From: Peribacillus sp. FSL P2-0133
GTDB lineage: Bacteria > Bacillota > Bacilli > Bacillales > DSM-1321
Direction: 5' to 3'
NCBI RefSeq assembly: GCF_037975445.1
Contig: NZ_CP150254.1
Span: 742,001-806,000 of the forward strand
Length of the DNA: 64,000 nucleotides
Part shown: positions 8,357 to 18,400 of the stretch, piece by piece
Layout: each line of letters begins with the position of its first letter
How positions within the stretch are numbered: the first letter of the stretch is position 1
Program-made: the position numbers and the translations under genes
The notes under the pieces: generated by a model
The model's input: the letters and a program-made list of their open reading frames with translations, nothing else
Databases searched by the model: none
What the model was told of the DNA's origin: nothing

Positions 8357-8836
8357 ATGAGTTATAGTTTACCAGTTTCAAAATGGTTTGCAGCCATAGT
8401 TTTAATCGGGGCATTATTGATGGCATTCATTTTCAGTCCGGCTAATGCTTCAGCCTCTATCAATTATGGTGATGAAGTTGCCGCTTTGGCAAAGAAGCAG
8501 GTTGGGAGCAAATATAAATATGGGGGGACGACTCCAAAAGGGTTTGATGCTAGCGGTCTTACCCAGTATGTATATAAAAATGCCGCAACGGAAATGAAAA
8601 TTCCGAGAACGAGTGCGGAACAGTATAAAACCGGAAAGGCCGTGAAGCAAAATGATTTAAAAGCGGGCGATTTAGTCTTCTATGCGACAGGTAAGAAAGG
8701 GGAGGTCTCTTTTGTAGGAATCTATTATGGAAATGGTACATTTGTCGGGACCACCACTAAAGGGGTTAAGGTGGTCAAAATGAGTGATAAGTATTGGAAG
8801 GAAAAATATATAGGGGCAAAACGAGTTATTAAGTAA
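8357..8836 (+). CDS. NlpC/P60-fold secreted protein lacking the catalytic Cys and His (probable pseudoenzyme)
   Basis: Exported protein of 159 residues. A signal peptide (cleavage near NASAS, residue 34) precedes one NlpC/P60 domain covering the rest. The fold signatures are intact: YKYGGTTPKGFD, IPRTSAEQY, LKAGDLVFY, GIYYGNG and YIGAKRV. The catalytic triad is not. The expected Cys in GFDCSG is Ala65 (codon 8549-8551). The expected His in VSHVGIY is Phe119 (8711-8713). The third polar residue position is Gly131. No frame disruption is present. It therefore probably binds peptidoglycan without cutting it. GGGGAGGAAAAAGG precedes the ATG. Confidence 0.85.
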   Translation: MSYSLPVSKWFAAIVLIGALLMAFIFSPANASASINYGDEVAALAKKQVGSKYKYGGTTPKGFDASGLTQYVYKNAATEMKIPRTSAEQYKTGKAVKQNDLKAGDLVFYATGKKGEVSFVGIYYGNGTFVGTTTKGVKVVKMSDKYWKEKYIGAKRVIK

Positions 8837-8867
8837 CAATCTGATGTTCATATGAAAAAGTCCTGCA

Positions 8868-8900
8868 AAAAAGAGCATCGAAAAACCGATGCTCTTTTTG
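8868..8900. terminator. Bidirectional terminator between convergent genes
   Basis: The stem AAGAGCATCG/CGATGCTCTT is flanked by A-run and T-run. It serves the NlpC/P60-like gene and the convergent GDYXXLXY gene. Confidence 0.88.
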
Positions 8901-8921
8901 CTGGTCATATCCGGGGGTCAT

Positions 8922-9458
8922 TCATTCAATGATGATATCGGTTAAAACAACGTTGCCATTACGAACTTTTACGACGGCCACTGAAGGATTAGCCAATGCG
9001 TCCTTCTCCATTTCCTTTGCCTTTTCTTCGGATGCGAAATAATTGTCCAGACCGTATCTGATCTGAATGGTTTTAGCATTTTGCAGGTCATATGGGATTT
9101 CCAATTCCCCTTTTAGGTAAACGCCTTTGCCGGGTTTTTCTTTCGTTACGTAATCGACACCGTATAGTCCATCAGTGTTTTGTTTTAAACGTACATATAC
9201 CTTTTTATAATCACCCATATTTCTTGTATTGAACCCGGTTTTAATCGAGTCATCGACTTGTGACGGCTTAACTGATTCAATTTCGTATTTCAAAGCCACA
9301 TAGCTTCCCCTAAACAAATCAGTCGGGTCGACCGGGGCTGTTTTGATCTTGATTACATCTCCTGTCATTGTTGTCCAGACCGGAGGAAATGCCAAGACTA
9401 ACAGAATCAAGACTGGAATGGAAAATACGATGAGTGGCCGGAATGATGGATTACTCAT
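8922..9458 (-). CDS. GDYXXLXY-domain membrane-anchored protein
   Basis: Protein of 178 residues with one N-terminal membrane segment (about 11-30) and an outside domain beginning with DLFRGSYVALKYEI, a variant of the GDYXXLXY signature (Ser for Asp). Proteins of this family usually sit beside DUF2157 or DUF4401 membrane proteins, as here; their function is unknown. The start at 9458 was chosen because AGGAGGGG lies seven bases upstream. It overlaps the end of the DUF2157 gene by 8 bases, so the two are coupled. Confidence 0.8.
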   Translation of the reverse strand: MSNPSFRPLIVFSIPVLILLVLAFPPVWTTMTGDVIKIKTAPVDPTDLFRGSYVALKYEIESVKPSQVDDSIKTGFNTRNMGDYKKVYVRLKQNTDGLYGVDYVTKEKPGKGVYLKGELEIPYDLQNAKTIQIRYGLDNYFASEEKAKEMEKDALANPSVAVVKVRNGNVVLTDIIIE

Positions 9459-10509
9459 TGAGTTCCCCTCCTTTTTTTCGTTGATTTTCAAAGAAGAAGC
9501 CAAAACCGATAAGCATGATTCCACCAATGATGAATGTAAGCGATTTTGGCAGGAAGTCAAAGGAGTAGATGTAATATCTGAAAATCAGTGCACATATTAT
9601 TACGATGCTGGTCAAACTGCCTTTTAGAATGAGATAAAGCAGAAAAACGAAATAAGCTAAAGGAAACCAGATTGAAAAATCAAAGGTAAGGAAGAGTGCG
9701 GTAATACCATGTAAGATATGCCCTTGTATGTGTGTGATGTTCTGTAATTTTGCTCTTACCGGAATATAGGCAAGCACGATTCCCAATACAAACAGAATGG
9801 AAAGGACAATTGTATTCGAATTTTCAAAACCCAGCTTCGGCACGAATTCCATAAGAAATAAGGCAATTGTATTGATGGCTAAAGCGTTAATGAAAAAAGT
9901 CAAATATTTAGGGTAATCGAATTTCTTTAACAGAATGTATAAAGCCGGTAGAAATATAAGAATGGCAAGCGGATAAGACGTTTCATCAACGAATATACTT
10001 CCGTTAATATAAATGAAAAGCAGGAAAGATGTAAAAAGGAGAACAAAGACATCCTTCAAATAGTAACCAATGAATACCGTACCGATCGCCCATAATAAAA
10101 AGGAACTGTTGAAATTGATGCTGATGTTAAACATCTGCTCGATTAGAAAAATCCCTGCACCAAAAATCAGAATACCTGCATAATGCAGACTTCGTGACGT
10201 TTTGGGCAAGCGTGCCTGCACCTTCACGCCAGCAAAGTTCACTCCGATGAGGCATGCAATGATAAGCAGGAATTTAACCGCTTTACTTAAATAGATCCAG
10301 TTACTGGCTACGAAGGTCAATACGCCTAAACCTAAAAGAAGTGCCCCAATGGATAATAGAATAGTGATGAAGTTCAAATTACCTTTTACATCATAGGAAC
10401 CTAACATCCTCACTTTCTCCTGCTGGGAGATGATTCCTTCCTTTTCAAGGTAATTAAATTCATGTTCAAGAAATTCGAATTGCTTTTTTGTTATTTCTTT
10501 GTTGGCCAA
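9451..10509 (-). CDS. DUF2157-domain polytopic membrane protein
   Basis: Membrane protein of about 352 residues. The N-terminal ~45 residues form a soluble DUF2157 helix pair (KKQFEFLEHEFNYLEKEGII), followed by some ten hydrophobic segments to the C-terminus. Function is unknown. The best start is TTG at 10509, because GGAAGGAGG lies seven bases before it; the first ATG (10527) overlaps that ribosome site. It is first gene of a two-gene unit with the GDYXXLXY partner. The N-terminal motif (short helical domain, then a stack of membrane helices) resembles that of the giant membrane protein at 15468. Confidence 0.8.
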   Translation of the reverse strand: MANKEITKKQFEFLEHEFNYLEKEGIISQQEKVRMLGSYDVKGNLNFITILLSIGALLLGLGVLTFVASNWIYLSKAVKFLLIIACLIGVNFAGVKVQARLPKTSRSLHYAGILIFGAGIFLIEQMFNISINFNSSFLLWAIGTVFIGYYLKDVFVLLFTSFLLFIYINGSIFVDETSYPLAILIFLPALYILLKKFDYPKYLTFFINALAINTIALFLMEFVPKLGFENSNTIVLSILFVLGIVLAYIPVRAKLQNITHIQGHILHGITALFLTFDFSIWFPLAYFVFLLYLILKGSLTSIVIICALIFRYYIYSFDFLPKSLTFIIGGIMLIGFGFFFENQRKKGGELNE

Positions 10510-10618
10510 ATTAACTCCTCCTTCCATATTTTACTATTATACATCGTATTCTCTTGCAGCTTTGAATATAATGTTAATTTTCTTCTACCCTAATAGGAAT
10601 GCATATAGTACAAAAAAA

Positions 10619-10707
10619 ACAGTACCTTGCAATGAACAGTACCATGTGGTAAATTATTTACATAAGATGTATTGTTCGGTGTTCAGTACTGTTTATTGAA
10701 CTATACT
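10619..10707 (+). promoter_or_regulatory. Candidate operator/promoter of the padR operon
   Basis: The stretch holds a 13-base palindrome GTAAATTATTTAC within ATGT...ACAT (10644-10663), the spacing style of PadR/LmrR sites. It also has three copies of CAGTAC (10620-10625, 10637-10642, 10684-10689). A -10 candidate TATACT is at 10702-10707, with only a weak -35 (TGTTCA). Autoregulation is an inference. Confidence 0.42.
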
Positions 10708-10736
10708 AAAAGACTCTTGGAAGGAGTGATGGTGCT

Positions 10737-11057
10737 ATGAATGTACAATTTAAGAAAGGTGTCCTGGAACTATGTGTCCTGGTCTTACTGGATAAGCAGG
10801 ATCGCTATGGATATGAACTTGTGCAAAAGATTTCGGATCAAATTGAAATATCGGAAGGGTCGGTATATCCACTTTTACGTCGCTTGACGAAGGAGGAGTA
10901 TTTTACGTCATATTTGCAAGAATCAACAGAAGGGCCTCCGCGCAAGTATTATAAGTTAACGGACAAAGGCCGGAGATACCTTCAAGAGCTGCTGACGGAA
11001 TGGTATGAATTTTCCAATGGGGTCAATCAATTAATCAAGGAAGGTGTGAACCAATGA
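10737..11057 (+). CDS. PadR-family transcriptional regulator
   Basis: Winged-helix regulator of 106 residues. The PadR signature runs from [19 protein letters not shown] through [15 protein letters not shown] to [16 protein letters not shown]. Such proteins repress envelope-stress or drug-response operons and often sit just ahead of a HAAS/DUF1700 gene, as here. GGAAGGAG precedes the ATG. Its stop overlaps the next start (ATGA), so the operon is translationally coupled. The inducer is unknown. Confidence 0.92.
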   Translation: MNVQFKKGVLELCVLVLLDKQDRYGYELVQKISDQIEISEGSVYPLLRRLTKEEYFTSYLQESTEGPPRKYYKLTDKGRRYLQELLTEWYEFSNGVNQLIKEGVNQ

Positions 11058-11608
11058 ATAAAGAACAATTTTTAAAACAATTGAATGCCTCTTTAACCAG
11101 ACTTACCTTAGAGGAACGGGAAGATATCCTTCAAGATTACGAAGAGTATTTCGAAATTGGAATGGAAGAAGGGAAGTCAGAGCAGGAAATCTCCAAATCC
11201 CTTGGGAATCCTAGACAGATTTCAAAGGAACTTATGGCATCCTATCATCTTGGTCAGGTCGAACAAACGACTTCTGCAGGTAATGTAATGCGGGCGGTTT
11301 GGGCAGTCATTGGTTTGGGATTCTTTAATTTAGTGATCGTTTTGGGACCATTTGTAGCATTGATCGGAGTTGTCATTGCAGGATGGGCTTCGGCGATCGC
11401 GTTCATTCTTGCTCCGTTTGGCGTTCTTTTTAACCTTGCCATAGGCAATTTTCAATTATTCGATCTTTTCTTCGCATTGGGACTATGCGGGATTGGCATT
11501 TTCATTGCCATGGGAATGTTTGCCGCTACGAATGCTTTAACTAAAGGATTTATTCGCTATTTAAAATTTAACGCTTCCCTTGTGAAAGGCGGTTTGAAAA
11601 ATGATTAA
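11054..11608 (+). CDS. HAAS/DUF1700-domain membrane protein
   Basis: Protein of 184 residues. The N-terminal HAAS domain (about 1-65) contains the typical [20 protein letters not shown] and the [11 protein letters not shown] stretch. Three or four membrane helices follow (about 75-170). HAAS proteins are thought to relay signals between PadR regulators and membrane partners. It overlaps padR by 4 bases and the DUF4097 gene by 8 bases, so all three are made together. Confidence 0.88.
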   Translation: MNKEQFLKQLNASLTRLTLEEREDILQDYEEYFEIGMEEGKSEQEISKSLGNPRQISKELMASYHLGQVEQTTSAGNVMRAVWAVIGLGFFNLVIVLGPFVALIGVVIAGWASAIAFILAPFGVLFNLAIGNFQLFDLFFALGLCGIGIFIAMGMFAATNALTKGFIRYLKFNASLVKGGLKND

Positions 11609-12395
11609 TGTAAAAAAAATATCGATCATTGCACTTGTATTGTTACTGGTCGGAGTAATAGGAAGTATGTTTACTTTTTCCCAAGTGACGAATAAGGAAA
11701 CGACTACAGAGGAAAAAACGATTTCTGAAATCGTGACGGACATTCAGATCGACACTGACAATGCAGCTGTAGAAATTGTTCCAACGAAGGATAAGGAGAC
11801 CAGGATAGAATTGGTTTCAAAAGGGATGGATGTTTCCAAGTTGGATTTCACTGCCGATGTGGAAGGGAAGAAGCTTTCGGTACAATTAAAAGATCGACGT
11901 ACCTTTAGCTTTGGTTTTCATATTCAATCCTTACATTTAAAGGTGTATGTGCCTGATGAATCTTATAAATCCTTTGTCGTCGAATCCGATAATGGAAAAT
12001 TGCAAATATCAGGATTGAAAAGTGAAAATCTGAATGTGAAATCTCAAAATGGCCGGGTAGAATTAAATGATATAATAACCGAAAAAGTTGAAGTGAAATC
12101 TGCTAATGGAAAAGTGGATCTTAATAATGTGGAGGGAAAACTGGTTGGGTCATCGAATAACGGTAAAATTACATTGGTCACGAAAGACTTGGATAGGGAG
12201 ATCGACTTCGAAAGTAATAATGGTAAAATCATGATCAAAACGGAGAATGAACCGACAAATACAACTTTCGATGTTCATGTTGACAATGGGAGAGTGGATA
12301 TCCTTGGTAAGTATGAGGGCGATACTGTCATTGGCAAAGGTGAAAACTTAGTGAAATTGGAAACGAATAATGGGAAAATCGAGATAACGAAATAG
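11601..12395 (+). CDS. DUF4097 beta-repeat surface protein (LiaG-like)
   Basis: Protein of 264 residues: an N-terminal anchor helix (about 7-27), then a DUF4097 adhesin-like beta-solenoid. At least six repeats of the pattern (S/N)-N-G-(K/R)-(I/V) are visible (ESDNGKL, SQNGRV, SANGKV, SNNGKI twice, VDNGRV, TNNGKI). The protein is predicted to face outside. It resembles the LiaG/YvlB type linked to cell-envelope stress. It is the last gene of the padR-HAAS-DUF4097 operon and a terminator follows. Confidence 0.85.
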   Translation: MINVKKISIIALVLLLVGVIGSMFTFSQVTNKETTTEEKTISEIVTDIQIDTDNAAVEIVPTKDKETRIELVSKGMDVSKLDFTADVEGKKLSVQLKDRRTFSFGFHIQSLHLKVYVPDESYKSFVVESDNGKLQISGLKSENLNVKSQNGRVELNDIITEKVEVKSANGKVDLNNVEGKLVGSSNNGKITLVTKDLDREIDFESNNGKIMIKTENEPTNTTFDVHVDNGRVDILGKYEGDTVIGKGENLVKLETNNGKIEITK

Positions 12396-12405
12396 TGAAG
12401 CATGA

Positions 12406-12435
12406 AAAAGCCGATCCAATTGGGATCGGCTTTAT
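12406..12435. terminator. Bidirectional terminator
   Basis: The stem AAGCCGATCC/GGATCGGCTT has A-rich and T-rich flanks on both sides. It closes the padR operon and would also close the small convergent ORF at 12440. Confidence 0.85.
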
Positions 12436-12439
12436 TCAA

Positions 12440-12610
12440 TTATGCGGCCATTTCATCTTCATGAGCAGCAGGTGTTTTATAATAATGCCAATTTAGAAAT
12501 GAGCCATAAACAGAAGCCAATATTTGTTGGAACAAAGTACTGACCGGCTGGAGAGGAATAGACGAGTTTCCGATAATAAAGAAAATGCCAGTGGTTCTTC
12601 TGTTTTTCAT
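12440..12610 (-). CDS. Possible small protein of 56 residues
   Basis: The frame from ATG 12610 to the TAA at 12440-12442 reads MKNRRTTGIFFIIGNSS and ends AAHEDEMAA, with a basic start, a mildly hydrophobic centre and an acidic tail. It stops four bases from a hairpin that looks bidirectional, which is where a real gene would end. Against it, no good ribosome site is near the ATG (GAAAGGGG is about 30 bases away). I do not recognise a family. Treat as a candidate. Confidence 0.35.
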   Translation of the reverse strand: MKNRRTTGIFFIIGNSSIPLQPVSTLFQQILASVYGSFLNWHYYKTPAAHEDEMAA

Positions 12611-12792
12611 TTTATCATAGAGTGGGTAATTTGCTGGAAGTGGTCCCCTTTCTAGGAATAGTTTTTCCTTTTAGTTGTTTAGAATTATAATATGGAAAGG
12701 ATAATTATGTTAAAAGTAATGAGTGTAAGTCCGCCATCAAATCTAAGGAAAAGATTTTAATGAAAATGACTTCAAAGTATGGGGGCTGTAGA

Positions 12793-13755
12793 ATGAAATT
12801 CAATAAGTTGTCATTAAATATATTTAAATGTATGATCTTCACTCGCAAGAAAAGGGAAAAGGACTATCTGAAGAAAGGATTCGAAGAGCAAAAAGAGGTT
12901 TTTAATATAGTGGAAAGTTCTAAGGATATTATCTACTGCTACGAATCAATCCCAAGTTCCAAGTTCAGGTATCTAAGTCCGTCCATCAATACACTACTAG
13001 GTCAAGGCGTCTTGGAAGAAGCCTATAATGACCCTTCCTCGCCTTTTGAAAGGATTCATCCTGATGACTTTGATATCCTAAATGAAAAGATATACGTTGG
13101 GATTGATTATACTAAGTCTGTCATTCAACGCTGGAGAGATATCGAGGGGAATTATTGGTGGTTCGAGGAATATGCTACACCTATATATGAAAAAGAGCAA
13201 TTGGTAGCTGTTCAAGGAATCATTCGGAATATTGATGAAAGAGTGAGATTCATACAGGATATTGAGTATCAAATGTCCCATGACCCATTAACGAATATCC
13301 ATAATCGACAGTTTTTCGATAAAATATCTGCCAAATCCAATCTTGATTTTGACACTCCGGTTGCCATGATATTGTGTGATCTAGATGAGCTGAAATTTAT
13401 GAATGATACGTATGGTCATAAGAAAGGGGATGAATTGATTAAAGAAGCGGCCAATCTATTGAAACGGATTTTCTCGGACATCGCAGTTGTAGCGAGAGTA
13501 GGAGGAGATGAGTTTGCCATTCTGCTGATTGATAGAAGCAAGCGAGAAGTAGAATCTCTTTGTGAATTATTAAAGGAAGAAATCCTTCTGCAAAACTCCC
13601 TAAAAAAAGTCCCTCACATCAGTATGTCATTCGGGCATGCTTACCGTTCGCATTCCAAACGGAATATGGATAGCTTATTCATGGAAGCGGATCAAAAAAT
13701 GTTTCAAGATAAACGGCGTAGAAAAGAACAGAAACTCGTTCGGGCGGGTAGATGA
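12793..13755 (+). CDS. PAS-GGDEF diguanylate cyclase
   Basis: Soluble protein of about 320 residues. A PAS-like sensor region (about 35-145, with FRYLSPSINTLLG, FERIHPDDF and WFEEYATPIY) precedes a GGDEF domain starting at MSHDPLTNIHNR. The active-site motif is intact as RVGGDEF (residues 237-241), so c-di-GMP synthesis is likely. No RxxD inhibitory site is present five residues upstream. No EAL domain follows. The start at 12793 was preferred (GGGGG seven bases upstream); an in-frame ATG at 12760 adds 11 residues. The gene is monocistronic. Confidence 0.85.
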   Translation: MKFNKLSLNIFKCMIFTRKKREKDYLKKGFEEQKEVFNIVESSKDIIYCYESIPSSKFRYLSPSINTLLGQGVLEEAYNDPSSPFERIHPDDFDILNEKIYVGIDYTKSVIQRWRDIEGNYWWFEEYATPIYEKEQLVAVQGIIRNIDERVRFIQDIEYQMSHDPLTNIHNRQFFDKISAKSNLDFDTPVAMILCDLDELKFMNDTYGHKKGDELIKEAANLLKRIFSDIAVVARVGGDEFAILLIDRSKREVESLCELLKEEILLQNSLKKVPHISMSFGHAYRSHSKRNMDSLFMEADQKMFQDKRRRKEQKLVRAGR

Positions 13756-14089
13756 AAGATAAGGGATACAATAAGCTAGGGCAAGGGCAATACCACCATT
13801 CCTCACTAGCAGAATGGTTGATACCTGGGTGGTTTAATGGAATTTTGAAATAAAACAATTCGCTGTAAGAATGATGAATAGAAAGCCTGGCGAACTTAAA
13901 TCGTTTTTTGCGTAAGGAAGGTAAGTGAACGGAAACGAACATATTGGCATTTCGATATGAAGGGGGAGCCCAGTGTCATACTGGGCTTTTATTTTTATAT
14001 ATATTTAGGTATACGAAATAAATCATTCGCTTATTTTAACCAATTTTAGTAAACTGGCAATGACTATTTTAATTAGAAGGTGAAGGGGT
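13756..14089. other. Gene-free stretch of 334 bases between cyclase and MFS genes
   Basis: The only clear element is the terminator at 13967-13996. A shorter ACCATTC/GAATGGT inverted repeat lies near 13793-13814 in the presumed 3' region of the cyclase transcript. No ORF with a ribosome site was seen. I looked for a c-di-GMP riboswitch because of the neighbouring cyclase and did not find the conserved core. Confidence 0.45.
13967..13996 (+). terminator. Terminator upstream of the MFS gene
   Basis: The stem AGCCCAG/CTGGGCT is followed by TTTATTTTTA. It presumably ends the cyclase transcript. Confidence 0.8.
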
Positions 14090-15295
14090 ATGAGGGAAAG
14101 CTTAGTGGATGAACGGGTAAGAGGCACTGATAAAATCTGGACACGTGATTTCATCATGATCTGTTTGGCAAATATGTGCATCTTCATGGGGTTTCAAATG
14201 ACGATGCCGACCCTCCCGCTGTTTGTTGAGCAGCTTGGCGGTGACGACCGCCTGGTGGGGGCTGTCCTTGGAATCTTCACTTTTTCGGCCTTGCTTGTTC
14301 GGCCAATTGCCGGCAGATTATTGGAGACGAAGGGAAGACGCATCGTTTTTTCTGCCGGGTTAGCCATTTTTGCATTGTCCGTGGGTTCATTCGGGTTTAT
14401 GGGGAGCATCGGCCTGTTATTCATGATGCGGATTGTACAGGGCGTCGGATGGGGATTTTCTTCAACGGCATCAGGAACGATTGCTTCCGATATAATCCCT
14501 GCGAAACGGCGTGGCGAGGGGATGGGGTATTATGGATTATCGGGTAACTTAGCACTTGCATTCGGGCCATCATTGGGTCTTTTTCTAGTTACCGTCATTC
14601 CGTTTCAAGAGTTGTTTTTGATCTGTTCATTATTAGGTTTGTTTGCCATCATTGCAGCATCACTTATTCGGTATCAAAAAGTGGAAAGTGATCCTTCGGC
14701 GGCTGTCAGAGCCAAAAGGTTTGATATATATGAAAAAAGTGCTCTTCAGCCATCTTTGCTCATTTTCTTCATCTCCGTTACATTCGGTGGAATTGCAACC
14801 TTCCTTCCCTTATATACAGCGGAAAAAGGTGTAGATGGCATTCAGTGGTACTTTTTAGTATATGCAATGGCCCTCATGGTCACGAGATTATTCGCGGGTC
14901 GATTATATGACCGAAGGGGACATCGAGCCATATTCGTGCCTTCAACATTACTCATCATGGCTGGGATGCTGCTGCTTGCATGGATGCCGAGTGAAGCGGT
15001 CCTTTACATTGCGGCAGTGCTTTATGGATTTGGATTCGGTTCTGTCCAGCCAGCGCTGCAGGCATGGTCAATTGAAAAGACGGCACCCAATCGGAAGGCG
15101 ATGGCGAATGCAACATACTTTTCATTTTTCGATCTTGGTGTGGGCATAGGTGCCATCGTGTTCGGGCAAATAAGCTTCCTCTTCGGTTATAGGAGCATCT
15201 ATATCACGGCAGCCGCCTCGATTTTCATTTCAATGATCGTTTATTTGTGCATCATCAGGAGCGAGGATAAATTAAAATCAATGGAAAGACGTTGA
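14090..15295 (+). CDS. Major facilitator superfamily transporter (12 helices)
   Basis: Inner-membrane protein of 401 residues with about twelve helices. The MFS motif A appears twice, as GRLLETKGRR after helix 2 and GRLYDRRGHR in the second half; motif C-like GYYGLSGNLALAFGPSLG is also present. The type resembles B. subtilis YwoG/YfkF-like drug or metabolite exporters. The substrate is not predictable. GAAGGTGAAGGGG precedes the ATG. Single gene, with a terminator immediately after. Confidence 0.88.
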   Translation: MRESLVDERVRGTDKIWTRDFIMICLANMCIFMGFQMTMPTLPLFVEQLGGDDRLVGAVLGIFTFSALLVRPIAGRLLETKGRRIVFSAGLAIFALSVGSFGFMGSIGLLFMMRIVQGVGWGFSSTASGTIASDIIPAKRRGEGMGYYGLSGNLALAFGPSLGLFLVTVIPFQELFLICSLLGLFAIIAASLIRYQKVESDPSAAVRAKRFDIYEKSALQPSLLIFFISVTFGGIATFLPLYTAEKGVDGIQWYFLVYAMALMVTRLFAGRLYDRRGHRAIFVPSTLLIMAGMLLLAWMPSEAVLYIAAVLYGFGFGSVQPALQAWSIEKTAPNRKAMANATYFSFFDLGVGIGAIVFGQISFLFGYRSIYITAAASIFISMIVYLCIIRSEDKLKSMERR

Positions 15296-15324
15296 ATGGC
15301 TTCAATAGAAGTCATTCTTTTTTT
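15295..15324 (+). terminator. Terminator after MFS gene
   Basis: The stem AATGGCTTC-AATA-GAAGTCATT followed by CTTTTTTTG begins at the stop codon. Confidence 0.85.
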
Positions 15325-15467
15325 GAGTCAGGAGGAACACCACTGGCTTCCTTGTTTTATCAGTGTATCATCCTTAATATATAAAAAATGGAAAAACTTT
15401 GTTATTATCGAAAAGAGAATATACATAAGATGATAGAAGGTCTATTTGAAGGAAGGGGAATCTTGGG

Positions 15468-18400
15468 ATGAATGATTCTTCAAACGAAGAAATGACATTA
15501 GAAAGAAGGAAGCGTATTTTCCAAGAAGAACTGGATGTTTTATGGGAAAGGCGGCTCATCCCTAAATCAGAATATATACGGATTAGCAGGGCATACAATC
15601 GGCATTTCCAATTAGCCCTCCATAAACAAAAGCGCTTAGGGCATGAAAAAAAGAAATCCATCCAAGGACATGGAACGATTATCGGTGAAAGTGCCGAAGT
15701 GAGGGTACAAGATAGTCTGATTGAAGAATCTTCATTGAAATTACGTGAATCTAGTGGAGTGAAAGAAACGATAACGAAAGATGAGGAGACCACATATGAA
15801 ACTAATGAATCAGCTTTCGAGGAAAGTCTTGAACCGGTCAAGGAGATCACTGATAGGAAACCTGTTATTCAAAAGCAGGCCATCAAGCGGGAGAAACAGG
15901 TAAAACCGGCAAAGCCGAAGAAAACACCTGAGCAAATCAGGGAACGGAATATCTCGGTCATCCTGCTCACCGGGGTCATATTGCTTCTGTTCGGCGGGTT
16001 GATTTTAGCAACTTCCTCTTGGGGGGATCTGAATGCGGTCCTGAAAGTTTTCTTCATTGGAATGGTATCCGTCATTTTTGCAGGAATGGCCTTCATCGCT
16101 TCGAAGCTGAAAATTGAACAGACAGCTTTTGCATTCCTGACGCTAGCGGGTTTATTCATTCCGATTACGATTTTATCAGCTTCATATTATCGGATTTTTG
16201 GAGAGTACCTTTCACTTAATGGTGGGGGGCGGGGGCTACTGGGGTTTCTTGGGGGATTACTTTGTTTAGCGATTTATTGTAAGATTGCTGACTACTTTAA
16301 GTCGAAAATATTCATTTTCATTTCGATATTCACGTTTGGCATTACCTGCTATTTCGGATTGGCCTTTGTGACGCCGACTATCGAGTGGATGTTTTTGGCG
16401 ATTGGCATTCTTAATTTAATACTATTATGGAATATCGAGCAATTGAAAAATCAAAAAGCATTAACGTTATTCAAACCATTCATTTTTCAATTCATCCAGT
16501 TTAAGATCATCGTGGAAGCCTTTGTGATCCTGACGTTATTTTCAAGTAACTTGGTGTACTCGCTAACGTTGATGGTCTTTTCTGTGTTGTTTTTAATTTT
16601 TTCGGTCAAATTCCAAAAAAAATATTATGAAATGGCTTTTAGCGCCGTTTTCACGTATGGATATATCCATTTTGTTTTTAACTCATTTTTAAGTGAATAC
16701 ATGGTCATTGCTTTTGCACTTGTACCAATCATTTTTACTATGCTATCGAAATATCTGGCTAAATCTAAAATGACTAAGCTTTCCAAGAACTTCATGTTCA
16801 CCAGTTTGATTGAGAGCGGTATCGTTTTCTTATATAGTAACGCGATGGTGTACCAGGAGAACTATGCGCAAATATTCATCGCGCTCATGATAGTATCCGC
16901 TCAGCTTGTCCATTTTTCCCTTCATTCGAGAAATCCAAGCTTCACGTACCCGGCTGTTGTTGTTTTCGACTTAGCGTTCCTGTATCTTTTCTTTGCTTTG
17001 CCAGTCTCTTTTTCTACCATTTTAAATCTTGTTTTCGTTCTTCAGGCCATTCAATATGTTGGAGTATATTTATATAACCGTCACCCAAGGTACAGCCTGT
17101 TTAAGAAGAGTATCTTACTTATCTCCCCAATGATCATGTTAGTGATACTGACCATTAAATTCAGCGAAATGGATTGGCTTGCAGTTAGTGCCGCGCTCGC
17201 CATGATCTCGGGGCTATTCTTAATCACATATATAAAAGACGAATCAAAGCATATGAAGGAAAACGCCATATACGGATTTCCAATCACTTTCGTACTGGCT
17301 TTGGTTGCTTTCTATCCATTTTTGTTGGAGAGTTTAGAGTGGGTCCGGTCAAATATAACGCTTAGCGTCTATTTAATGGGGGTTTCACTGATTTCCATCG
17401 GTGCAGCTTACACATTTAAAAAGGGTTATCATAAATTATTTCCTGTTTTTGCATATAGCGCACAGATACTCTCCTTCCTTTCCTTGGTATCGATTCCATT
17501 CGATTCACTGAAACCTTTGGAGGAAAGCGGAGTCATCGCCATAGCTACGGCAATAAACGGCTGGTCCGTCCATATACATCGGAAGCACATATTCTGGGTG
17601 CCTGTCGTGATTACAAGTGCCAGCCTATATGTTTCACTCTACGATGTTTTTGATTTGAGTTCAATGGTGTTGAAGATTGCGTTTGTGCTGCTAGGTCCTA
17701 TTATCTTTTTCCTTTTGGGAGAATGGCTTGGGAAATATTCGGGGAAAGGGAAATTGTACTTCCAATATACAAGTCACTTTGCCAATTTGCTGGCGATTCC
17801 CGTTGGATATTTGCTCATTGTTAATACGGAAAGTTCACCGTTCCTATATGCTGCACAACTGTTGATTTATATTTTGAGTGCTTTAAGGGCACATGTGAAA
17901 TGGGAAAAATACGTTTTTACGTACCTGGGGTTTTCAGCCCTTTTCCTGCAGGTCCATTTATTTTTTGCAAACGTGGGGCAAATAGAGTTCATTACATCAA
18001 TATCCATGATGATAACAGCAGGACTCATAACCATTCTGTGGTCGGTTTCCAATAAGAATTGGAAAGGAATCATGGAGTATTATCTTATTCCATTCATTCA
18101 TTTAGGGATAAGCATATCCATATTGGAAACGGCAATCCGGGATTTTCCGACTAACAGGGAACTGGTCTGGGTAGGAGTGATGACTGTACAGTTCTTATTT
18201 GCCTGGTATCTGCTCATGAAAAGGAATTGGCGGAACTATGTTGTGGTTCCTCTAAGCCTTGCGTTCATCTTCTATAATATGTATGTAAATACATTACCTT
18301 TGGTTATGGCGATTATCGTATTGCTTGTATGCATGACTGTGATGGTGATGGCTAGCAGACGCCATTTCAAAGGATTGGTCAACCAAGAGGGAACGAAGCG

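Noticed and set aside
7892-8836. Holin plus NlpC/P60 as a prophage lysis module
   Set aside because: Each gene has its own terminator, the NlpC/P60 lacks catalytic residues, and no capsid, tail, integrase or attachment-site sequences are near.
13756-14089. c-di-GMP riboswitch near the cyclase gene
   Set aside because: The conserved core was not found; only the terminator is clear.
15374-15850. 158-residue minus-strand ORF
   Set aside because: Shadow of the first 130 codons of the giant membrane protein; no ribosome site.
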